Assembly (NCBI RefSeq): GCF_000428945.1
Contig: NZ_AUAX01000015.1
Location: 1-64,000, forward strand
Direction: 5' to 3'
Length of the DNA stretch: 64,000 nt
From: Hamadaea tsunoensis DSM 44101
GTDB taxonomy: Bacteria > Actinomycetota > Actinomycetes > Mycobacteriales > Micromonosporaceae
Part shown: piece after piece, positions 57,384 through 64,000 of the stretch
Position numbering within the stretch: position 1 is the stretch's first letter
Layout: each line of letters opens with the position of its first letter
The notes under the pieces: model-generated
Told to the model about the DNA's origin: nothing
Databases searched by the model: none
What the model saw: only the letters and a program-made list of their open reading frames with translations
Program-made: the position numbers and the translations under genes

Positions 57384-60300
57384 GTGGTCGACGAGATCAC
57401 TGCGCTAGGGAGCTTACGCTTCGGATGGGCCGTCGTCGCGGACGACGTGTGGAATCCCGACTTCGAATACGTCGAAGGACTGCATCCTGAGGTCGAGCGC
57501 GCGATCACGAACGGCATCGCCGATGCCGACGCCGACGTACGGTCCAATCCGATCGGCATCGCCTTGCAGGGGCAGAAGGGCACTGGCAAGACGCACATCC
57601 TCGGCTGGACCCGCCAGCAGGTGTACGCCAAAGACGGCTACTTCTTCCTGGTCAGCCTGCTCGAGGGACGCAGCTTCTGGACGAGCGTCCTGCATTCTCT
57701 GAACCAGGGACTGACCCGGGTCGCAGGCGGTTCCGAGAGTCAACTGCGGGTTCTCATGCGCCGGTTGGGTGACGTCGTCCAGGCACCCCGTCGCGTACGC
57801 CGTGCGATCGTCGGTGACGCGCCGATTTCCACAGCCATCCTCGACGAGTTCATCCAACTCCTCAAGAATCATGATCCGCTGGTGGGGCGGGAATGTTCGG
57901 ACACCGCCCGGGCGCTAGCCCTGCTGCTGTCGGACAGTTCATTGTCACAGGAGGTGGGCGACACCTATCTGCAGTCCAGTGAGGATGAACAAGGTGATCG
58001 GGCCCAATGGGGGATGCGCCGCAAGCCGCGTGACCCTGAGCTCGTCGTCCAGGACCTGTCGTGGCTCATGGCATTGACCGGGCCAACGGTGATCGCGGTA
58101 GATCAGATCGACGCCATCGTGGCGCAGTCCGTCAAGGAACTGGACGAGCGAGGCACCTTGGAACCGGGTCAGGATCTGCTGGTCGAGCGGGTTGCCGGCG
58201 GCCTGATGATGCTCCGGGAGCGGACCCGCCGGACGCTGACCGTCGTCTCGTGCATCCCCGACTCCTGGGTCTTGATCAAGACCCGAGCCGTCAATCCTGC
58301 CGAGGATCGCTTCCGTCAATCCAAGCACCTCATGACGATCATCGACGGCGAGGTCGCGCGCCGGATCATCGCCGCCCGATTCAGGACGCGTTTCGAGGCG
58401 ATCGGCTTCCAACCACCGTACGCGACATGGCCGGTGAAGGAGTCCGCCTTCTCGACGGCGAAGAGCTTCACTCCGCGCGGACTGCTCATGGTGATCTACG
58501 CGCACGTCGATCGGTGCGCCGAGACCGGCGTGGTTGAGGAGCTCCAGAGCTTCGGCGAAATCCCGCTCGTCGACGGGCCGGGGCCCGGGCCGACACCTCC
58601 CCCGCCCGCCGACGACCTCGGCCACTTCGATACTCGGTTCGAGGAGCTGAAGGGTCGGGCCGAGATCCACGACGCTCTTCGCGAAGATCGTGAAGACACC
58701 GAGATGCCGCGCCTTCTCGGCGGCGGCCTCAAGGCCTGGGTGTTGAGCAGGAGCCTGGCGACTCTCGCGTACCAGGTGGATCCGCCGCCGGGTGAGAAAC
58801 CCGCGCTACACGCACGGTTGCGGCTGATGCTGGAGGAACGGATCGAGGACCAGGTGCGGTGGGGATTCCGCGCCATCGCCGCCAAGAGCCCCGTCGCAGC
58901 GCTCAACCGGCTCCGGAAGGCGGCCACCGAGGCCGGCCTGGTCGAGGGTCAACCCAAACGCAAGCTCGTTCTGCTGCGCAACACCGAATGGAACACGGGC
59001 GCCAAGACACAGGAGGCGCTTGAGGCATTCCGGAACGCCGGCGGTCTCGACCTTCCGGTCTCCACCGACGATCTGCGTACGCTCTGGGCGCTGCATAAGA
59101 TGGTCGACGAGGACCGACCCGACCTCCAGGCATGGCTGTTCAAACGCCGGCCAGCGGACGATGTCGACATCTTCCGGCAGGCGTTCGCCGACGCTGAAGG
59201 CGTTCCGGTCACCGTTGATGACCCGTTGCCTCATCCATCAGAGGACCACCCTCGTACCAGTTCATCGCCGGGCCGTGCATCCATAGTCCTCGGCCGATCA
59301 GCCGACGGGCAGCGTACGCTCTCGATCGATCTTGAATCCCTGCGGAAGCACACGGCGATCTTCGCCGGTTCGGGATCAGGAAAGACGGTTCTGATCCGCC
59401 GGCTGATCGAGGAGTGCGCGCTTCAAGGCGTCTCGACGATCGTGCTGGATCCCAACAGCGACCTCGCGAGGCTGGGGGATCCATGGCCGCAGGCGCCGTC
59501 GGCGTGGGGAGCCGACGACGCCGCGAGGGCCGGTCAGTACCTCGCGGACACCGACGTCGTGGTGTGGACACCTCGTCGCGAGTCCGGTCGTCCGCTCACC
59601 TTCCAGCCGTTGCCGGACTTCCGGGCGGTCAAAGAGGATGCCGATGAGTTCAACGAGGCTGTGGAGGCGGCCGTCGCCTCCATCATTCCGCGGGCGAATC
59701 TCGAGGGCCGGGCGGCCAAAGTTCATCTCAAGCGGGCGGTGCTTCGCAACGCTGTTCAGTACTACGGGAGGTCGGGCGGAAACCGGCTGAATGGACTCAT
59801 CGAGCTCCTCCGCGATCTTCCCGACGGCGTGAGCCAGCTGGAGGACGCGGGCAAGCTCGGTTCGGAGCTCGCCCAGACCCTCACGGCCGCGATGGTCAAC
59901 GATCCCCTGTTCGGAGGAGATGGCGTACCGGTGGACCCAGGCCGTCTTCTCACGCCACCACCGGGAAAGCGCGCCCGTGTCTCCGTCATCAGCATGGTGG
60001 GTCTCCAGTCCGAGTCAGAGCGACAGAGCTTCGTCAACCAGTTACAGATGGCCCTGTTCGCTTGGCTCAGGAAGCATCCAGCGAACGACCGGCCGCTGGG
60101 CGGGCTGTTCGTGATGGATGAGGCGCAGACACTGGCCCCTTCCGGCGCGATGACCGCTTGTACGCAAAGCACGCTCGCATTGGTGTCACAGGCCAGGAAA
60201 TACGGACTGGGCATGGTCTTCGCGACCCAAGCTCCCAAGGGCCTGCACAACAGGATCCCGGGTAACACGGCGACTCAGTTCTTCGGTCTGCTGAATGCTC

Positions 60301-60509
60301 CGGTGCAGATCGCTGCGGCACGGGAGATGGCACAGGCGAAGGGTGGCGACGTATCGGACATCTCCCTCCTCAAGTCCGGACAGTTCTATGCCGCCGTTGA
60401 AGGCGAGCCGTTTATGAAGGTCCACACACCGCTCTGCCTCTCGCACCACCCGAGTAGTCCACTTTCGACCGAGGAAGTGTTGGACCGAGCACGGCAAACC
60501 GTCCACTGA
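57384..60509 (+). CDS. Large protein with two P-loop ATPase modules, C-terminal one HerA/TraG-like
   Basis: 1,041 aa, GTG start with GGAG 12 bases upstream. N-terminal AAA-type module: Walker A GQKGTGKTH (about 61-69), Walker B VIAVDQID (about 236-243), followed by VVSCIPDSW (sensor-like) and a helical linker region (about 400-640). The C-terminal module resembles DUF87/HerA-FtsK motors: Walker A AGSGSGKTVLIRRL (about 661-674), STIVLDPNSDLARLG, Walker B LFVMDEAQTLAPSG (about 907-920), ALVSQARKYGLGMVFATQAPKGLHNRIPGNTATQFF. This could be a DNA-translocating or remodelling motor. With a nuclease and a small wHTH protein, it resembles the logic of HerA-based phage-defence systems but is not one I recognise. 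Confidence 0.85.
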   Translation: MVDEITALGSLRFGWAVVADDVWNPDFEYVEGLHPEVERAITNGIADADADVRSNPIGIALQGQKGTGKTHILGWTRQQVYAKDGYFFLVSLLEGRSFWTSVLHSLNQGLTRVAGGSESQLRVLMRRLGDVVQAPRRVRRAIVGDAPISTAILDEFIQLLKNHDPLVGRECSDTARALALLLSDSSLSQEVGDTYLQSSEDEQGDRAQWGMRRKPRDPELVVQDLSWLMALTGPTVIAVDQIDAIVAQSVKELDERGTLEPGQDLLVERVAGGLMMLRERTRRTLTVVSCIPDSWVLIKTRAVNPAEDRFRQSKHLMTIIDGEVARRIIAARFRTRFEAIGFQPPYATWPVKESAFSTAKSFTPRGLLMVIYAHVDRCAETGVVEELQSFGEIPLVDGPGPGPTPPPPADDLGHFDTRFEELKGRAEIHDALREDREDTEMPRLLGGGLKAWVLSRSLATLAYQVDPPPGEKPALHARLRLMLEERIEDQVRWGFRAIAAKSPVAALNRLRKAATEAGLVEGQPKRKLVLLRNTEWNTGAKTQEALEAFRNAGGLDLPVSTDDLRTLWALHKMVDEDRPDLQAWLFKRRPADDVDIFRQAFADAEGVPVTVDDPLPHPSEDHPRTSSSPGRASIVLGRSADGQRTLSIDLESLRKHTAIFAGSGSGKTVLIRRLIEECALQGVSTIVLDPNSDLARLGDPWPQAPSAWGADDAARAGQYLADTDVVVWTPRRESGRPLTFQPLPDFRAVKEDADEFNEAVEAAVASIIPRANLEGRAAKVHLKRAVLRNAVQYYGRSGGNRLNGLIELLRDLPDGVSQLEDAGKLGSELAQTLTAAMVNDPLFGGDGVPVDPGRLLTPPPGKRARVSVISMVGLQSESERQSFVNQLQMALFAWLRKHPANDRPLGGLFVMDEAQTLAPSGAMTACTQSTLALVSQARKYGLGMVFATQAPKGLHNRIPGNTATQFFGLLNAPVQIAAAREMAQAKGGDVSDISLLKSGQFYAAVEGEPFMKVHTPLCLSHHPSSPLSTEEVLDRARQTVH

Positions 60510-60512
60510 CCG

Positions 60513-61601
60513 TCAGCCTGGGCACGACAGGTGGGGCAGTCCGGCGACCGGTACGCGTACCACCGAACCCGGTCGGGCGTTGACGATCCAGCGGGCCGAA
60601 CCCGCGACCGTCCCCGGGGTGTCGAAGGCCGCTCCGGTCGTGAGGTCGAGCACCGAGGCCGTCGTCCCGCCGTCCCACAGCAGGTAGTCCCCGGCCACCT
60701 GGAGGAACTGGAACGGATGGCTGCGGTCGGCCGACGTGTAGCGGGTCAGCTTCGCCGCGGTGAAGTCCCACTGCTCCAGGGAGAGCGCGTCGCCGCTGCT
60801 CCACACGAGACGGTCCGCCGAACCGCCCAGGTACGCCACGGAGCTCGGCCGCTGGATCGCCTCGGGCAGCTCGACGGGTTCGAGAGTCGACTCGTCGACC
60901 GCGCGCAGGGAGTACCGGGTGGCGTCGTCGACCTTCGCCCAGACGAGGAGCCCGCCCGCGTACACCGGGGAGCTCAGGCGGCCGGAGTCGAGGACCCGGG
61001 TGCTGTGGCGGGCGAGGTCGAGCACTCTCAGCTCGGCGTGCAGGGCGGTTCCCGTGGTGCGGACCGGCTGCGCCCACGCGACCAGGCCGTGGCGCAGGAC
61101 CGGCAGCGGCTGCTGGCCGGGCAGGAAGCCGCCGGGGCCGTGCGAGTCGGCGACGCGTACGCTCTCCCCGGTCTTGCGGTTGACGGCGTGCACGCTCCAG
61201 TCCGCGAGGTTCGTCTTCGAGTCGAGCTGCTCCCAGACCACCCATGGTTCCTCGACCGCCAGCGCCCCGAGCCCCGACACCTCGGGCTTGTACCTGGTGA
61301 TGGTGCTCAGCCGTCCGGAGAGCAGATCCAGGGCCGCGACGCCCCGGCCGGTCGCGTCCTGCGACTGTCCGAACGCGACCTCGCCGCCGACCGCGTGTAC
61401 GCCGACGCTCACGCCGTCCGGCAGTCGCGTGGCCGGCCCCGTCCACTGCGGCGGTGGTTGAGACGCGAAGCAGACGGTGCGAGTCGCCGCATCCGACGCC
61501 GGCGGGCGTACCGCCGGTGGCGCGGTGCACGCGCCGATCGTCATGAGCCCCAGGACCGCAGCGGCGATTCGCACCATCACGGCGCCGAGTCTGCCGCCCA
61601 T
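60513..61601 (-). CDS. Lipoprotein with predicted beta-propeller
   Basis: 362 aa from the ATG MGGRLGAVMVRIAAAVL; an ATG eight codons on is also possible. Lipobox LMTIGAC near residue 25 gives a lipid-anchored extracellular protein. The rest is built of repeated four-strand units of the kind VAALDLLSGRLSTITRY, SVHAVNRKTGESVRV, ELRVLDLARHSTRVLDSG, YSLRAVDESTLEPVEL, ASVLDLTTGAAFDTPG, consistent with a WD40/TolB-like propeller. Function unknown. It converges with the ATPase gene (3-bp gap). Confidence 0.8.
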   Translation of the reverse strand: MGGRLGAVMVRIAAAVLGLMTIGACTAPPAVRPPASDAATRTVCFASQPPPQWTGPATRLPDGVSVGVHAVGGEVAFGQSQDATGRGVAALDLLSGRLSTITRYKPEVSGLGALAVEEPWVVWEQLDSKTNLADWSVHAVNRKTGESVRVADSHGPGGFLPGQQPLPVLRHGLVAWAQPVRTTGTALHAELRVLDLARHSTRVLDSGRLSSPVYAGGLLVWAKVDDATRYSLRAVDESTLEPVELPEAIQRPSSVAYLGGSADRLVWSSGDALSLEQWDFTAAKLTRYTSADRSHPFQFLQVAGDYLLWDGGTTASVLDLTTGAAFDTPGTVAGSARWIVNARPGSVVRVPVAGLPHLSCPG

Positions 61602-61638
61602 CAGGTGATCACCGGGTATTTCTTGCGCCGCCGCACGG

Positions 61639-61674
61639 TTGGTGAAAGAAGATGGTCGTCGATATATTGCTGCC
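61639..61674 (+). promoter_or_regulatory. Probable leaderless promoter
   Basis: TTGGTG (61639-61644), an 18-bp spacer and TATATT (61663-61668) place the transcription start at about 61675, exactly the ATG of the next gene; no ribosome-binding site is present. Confidence 0.55.
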
Positions 61675-63276
61675 ATGGAGAGGGTCCGCGGACGACGTCC
61701 GGGCACCACCCCGGCCGGGCATGGGCTGAGCAGCGAGACGGTGATCGCCTGGCTGCTGCGGGTCAACCGGCTCTACGGCGACGACGAGCGGCTGGCCGTC
61801 GCGGCCCGGTTCGCCCGCGCGTACGGCGATGGTGGTGTCACCGCCTCGGAGTCGCAGATCTGCCGGTGGGAGCTCGCGACGCTGCGCCTGTCCGCGCCGG
61901 TCATCGGCCGGTACGAGCGGGTGCTGGGCCTGCCGCGCGGCCGGCTGGCCGCGGTGGCGCACACGCTGTACCGCGAGTCGCGGGGGGCGCTCGGCCCGCC
62001 GGCGCTGCGACCGGCGGGGGACGCCGAGACAACTCGCGACCGTTTGTCTCCCCTGCTGGAACGGGCGCTCGGCGCGGAGGAGATGACCGGGTACGACTGG
62101 GACGAGCTGACCGCGGGCCTGTGGGAGGTGCCGGTTCTGCTGCACCCCCGGCGGCTGTGGCCGGAGCTGGTCCAGCGGCTGCTGGCCGAGCTGCTCGTGG
62201 CCGAGGGGACGGGCTGGCTGTGGCGGTGCGAGGCGCTCAACCGGCTGCTCGGGCTGCGCGACAGCGCGACGGCGGTCGTGGAGGCCTGCGCGAGCGTCAT
62301 CGGGGACCGGCGCAGCCAGGTCCTCATCGAGCCGGCCGCGCTGCTGGAGATGACGCCGCATCCGGCCGCCGCCGCGCAGCTGCTGGGGCAGATCGAGGAT
62401 CCGGTCAGCGATCAGGCGCTGCGAGCAGCCTGGTGGGCGGTGGCGGAGAAGGCCGGGCGGGGCCACTTCGACGCCGGGCAGATCCGGCGGCTGACGCAGG
62501 CGGCCCTGGAAACCTTGCGGGACAACGGCTCCCCGTTCGCTCCCCGGGTCGGTGCCGCCGAGACGGCCCGCCAGCTGCTGCCCGACGTGAGCGCCGGCGA
62601 GCACCGGGCGCTGAGCCAGGCACTGCAGGGCGATCCCGTCTCCGGCCACGTCCTGCGCTCCGGCGCCGTCGCTCCACAGGAGACGGTACGCGCGGTGGCG
62701 TACCGGCTGTCACAGGCGGTGCTCTCCCTGATGCGCCGGGAGATCCTCCTGGCGGACCCGGTACTCGAACGGCTCATCGGCGACATGCTCTTCCACCCGC
62801 AGGGCACCCGGCGCACGGTCGCGGCGCAGACGGTCGCCGCGACGCCCTACCGTCCGGCGCTGGCCGCCGCGATGGGGCGGGAACTCGGCCGGCCCGGTAT
62901 GCCGGCCTCCGTCCCGCTCGCCGCCGCGCTGGTGCAGGCGATCGGCCACCTCGGCGGCGCCGACGAGGCGGCCCTCATCTGGCGGCTCGTCCTCGGCCAC
63001 GGCATGCCGGCGCCCGTACAGGAGGCGGCCGCCTGGATCGTCGGCCACCTGCACGTGCCGTCGGATCGCTGGGACGTCGTGCGCACGCGGCTGCTGCGCC
63101 ACCGCGACGGCCCGCTGCCGTCCTACGCCAAGGGCCTGATGTACAGCGTCGGCGCCTCCCGGCGCCACGACGACCTCGTCGAGCTCAGCGGTCCGCAGGC
63201 CCATCCGGAACTGCGGACCGCCGCGTCGTGGTGGCTGTCGACCCCCGATTTCGTCCGTCTCAGCGCCTCGGCCTGA
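61675..63276 (+). CDS. Large DNA-binding regulator-like protein, XRE-type N terminus and helical repeats
   Basis: 533 aa from the ATG MERVRGRRPG; a TTG or GTG about 12 codons upstream would overlap the promoter. N-terminal helices resemble an XRE-like HTH used in actinomycete regulators (RLAVAARFARAYGDGGVTASESQICRWELATLRLSAPVIGRYERVLGLPRGRLAAVAHTLYR). The remaining 420 residues are mostly alpha-helical with HEAT-like spacing (VRAVAYRLSQAVLSLMRREILL, ALAAAMGRELG, EAAAWIVGHLHVPSDRWDVVRTRLLRHRDG). No enzyme motif. It probably regulates transcription by an unknown signal. Confidence 0.72.
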   Translation: MERVRGRRPGTTPAGHGLSSETVIAWLLRVNRLYGDDERLAVAARFARAYGDGGVTASESQICRWELATLRLSAPVIGRYERVLGLPRGRLAAVAHTLYRESRGALGPPALRPAGDAETTRDRLSPLLERALGAEEMTGYDWDELTAGLWEVPVLLHPRRLWPELVQRLLAELLVAEGTGWLWRCEALNRLLGLRDSATAVVEACASVIGDRRSQVLIEPAALLEMTPHPAAAAQLLGQIEDPVSDQALRAAWWAVAEKAGRGHFDAGQIRRLTQAALETLRDNGSPFAPRVGAAETARQLLPDVSAGEHRALSQALQGDPVSGHVLRSGAVAPQETVRAVAYRLSQAVLSLMRREILLADPVLERLIGDMLFHPQGTRRTVAAQTVAATPYRPALAAAMGRELGRPGMPASVPLAAALVQAIGHLGGADEAALIWRLVLGHGMPAPVQEAAAWIVGHLHVPSDRWDVVRTRLLRHRDGPLPSYAKGLMYSVGASRRHDDLVELSGPQAHPELRTAASWWLSTPDFVRLSASA

Positions 63277-63282
63277 GTACGC

Positions 63283-64000
63283 CTACCAGATGTACCCGTA
63301 GCCGCCGAGGATGATCTCCATCGTGTTCGTGTCGAACCACGAGTACGCCGGAACCGTGCTCCACACCGTGGTGGCCGGGTCGGCGTACCAGACCTGGCTG
63401 GTGCCGGTGTTGTAGCCGCCGATCTCGATCCAGTGCCCGATCTCCTGGCTCACCGGGTGCCCGGTCAGATGCGGTCCGTAAGGCACCTCCCAGGCGAGCC
63501 CGGCGACCGGCGAGCTGACGCCGACGTCGGTGGCGAGGTGGTTGGAGAAGTCGGTCTTCTGGGCGGCGCTCGGCGGGTCGGACATCCACACCATGCCGTA
63601 GAAGTTCGACCCGAAGTCGGGTACGCCGACGTAGTGGTTGAGGCCGTTGACCTCCGCGGCCGCGCCGGTGCCGCCGGCGGCGGGCGTGCCCATGTAGTTC
63701 GCGACCGTCCACTGGTCGAGGTTGTAGGGGCTGGAGCCGGGCACGGTGGCCGAGAACATGGACACCACGGCCGGACCGCAGAAGTAGTTGGTCACCTGCC
63801 CGTACTGGTACATCCAGGTGATCTGCCCGACGGTCTGGGTCGACGCGCGGGCGCAGGACACCTGCGCGGGCTTGATCTCGCCGTTGGCGAAGGCCTGCTC
63901 CTTGGCGGCGGTGTGCGCCTTCGACTCCGCGAGTTCGGCGTCCGTGGGCCGGGCGAACAGCTCATGCGTCGACTTGTACTTCGTCACGGCCGCCACGACG
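63283..64000 (-). CDS. C39-like cysteine peptidase-fold protein (5' end outside window)
   Basis: At least 237 residues; the frame is still open at the window end and no signal peptide has appeared yet, so the true start is probably beyond it (GTG at 63996 is internal). Papain-like C39 pattern: catalytic Cys in YFCGPAVVSMFSA, His in EIGHWIEIGGYN and Asp in WYADPAT. This matches the peptidase_C39_2-type secreted proteins of actinomycetes, which may cleave peptides or be peptidoglycan-linked. Neighbour 6 bp away is convergent. Confidence 0.78.
   Translation of the reverse strand, partial: VVAAVTKYKSTHELFARPTDAELAESKAHTAAKEQAFANGEIKPAQVSCARASTQTVGQITWMYQYGQVTNYFCGPAVVSMFSATVPGSSPYNLDQWTVANYMGTPAAGGTGAAAEVNGLNHYVGVPDFGSNFYGMVWMSDPPSAAQKTDFSNHLATDVGVSSPVAGLAWEVPYGPHLTGHPVSQEIGHWIEIGGYNTGTSQVWYADPATTVWSTVPAYSWFDTNTMEIILGGYGYIW

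Noticed and set aside
54737-60509. Integrated conjugative element, suggested by the HerA/TraG-like motor
   Set aside because: No relaxase, integrase, att repeats or other transfer genes on either side.

Overview
The window is high-GC DNA with dense GTG/ATG starts, very few TTA codons, 4-bp ATGA/GTGA gene overlaps, many secreted Tat/Sec proteins with CBM2 modules, and large numbers of TetR/MarR/HxlR/ECF regulators. This is typical of a filamentous actinomycete; the frequent CGTACGC hexamers and the gene set suggest a member of the Micromonosporaceae (Actinoplanes-like), but that placement is inference. No rRNA, tRNA, CRISPR array, transposase or phage structural gene was recognised. 51 genes are annotated, two of them cut by the window ends.

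Layout. (1) 1-9.4 kb: an arabinoxylan-degrading locus. Two GH54 arabinofuranosidases, a GH10 xylanase and a GH30 glucuronoxylanase are grouped with an ECF sigma factor whose own C terminus is a membrane-anchored arabinose-binding CBM42 domain, so sensor and enzymes share a ligand-binding module. (2) 10.5-14.5 kb: four tandem, translationally coupled paralogues with coiled-coil N termini, a fibre-like middle and a C-terminal 'LFDSR...DVxGF' domain, preceded by a perfect 16-bp tandem repeat. (3) 14.5-25.3 kb: a run of small regulator/enzyme pairs (TetR/NmrA, HxlR/LUD, MarR/MDR, HxlR/MBL), an NB-ARC/TPR regulator, and a secreted FnIII-CBM2 protein. (4) 23.9-37.2 kb: a giant Rhs/YD-repeat protein (3,735 aa) with LamG and discoidin domains, a Hint protease domain and a C-terminal HNH-like toxin. 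It is followed by two candidate immunity genes, the first overlapping the toxin stop codon by 4 bp and the second of the SUKH family.

(5) 37.4-41.8 kb: two DGPF/YCII - ECF42 sigma cassettes around an epimerase gene; the two DGPF genes share a promoter motif, GGCCGTGTC-N19-CGACGT. (6) 42-44.8 kb: a secreted subtilisin that carries three copies of the same 'LDTR...DVVGF' domain found in region 2. (7) 44.9-54.6 kb: acetyltransferases, an XRE-cupin regulator, a MarR regulator divergent from an FMN reductase-GNAT fusion, a TetR regulator divergent from an FMN reductase/erythromycin-esterase-like pair with clear palindromic operators, and a pyrimidine/hydantoin catabolic operon. (8) 54.7-64 kb: a secreted lectin-like protein, then a compositionally different three-gene unit (DUF559-like nuclease, winged-helix protein, 1,041-aa protein with two P-loop ATPase modules), a lipoprotein, a DNA-binding regulator with a plausible leaderless promoter, and a C39-like peptidase cut by the window end.

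The strongest candidates for undescribed biology are the nuclease/wHTH/dual-ATPase operon (55.7-60.5 kb), the four-gene fibre-like operon (10.7-14.5 kb), and the CBM42-tethered ECF sigma factor (1-2.5 kb).
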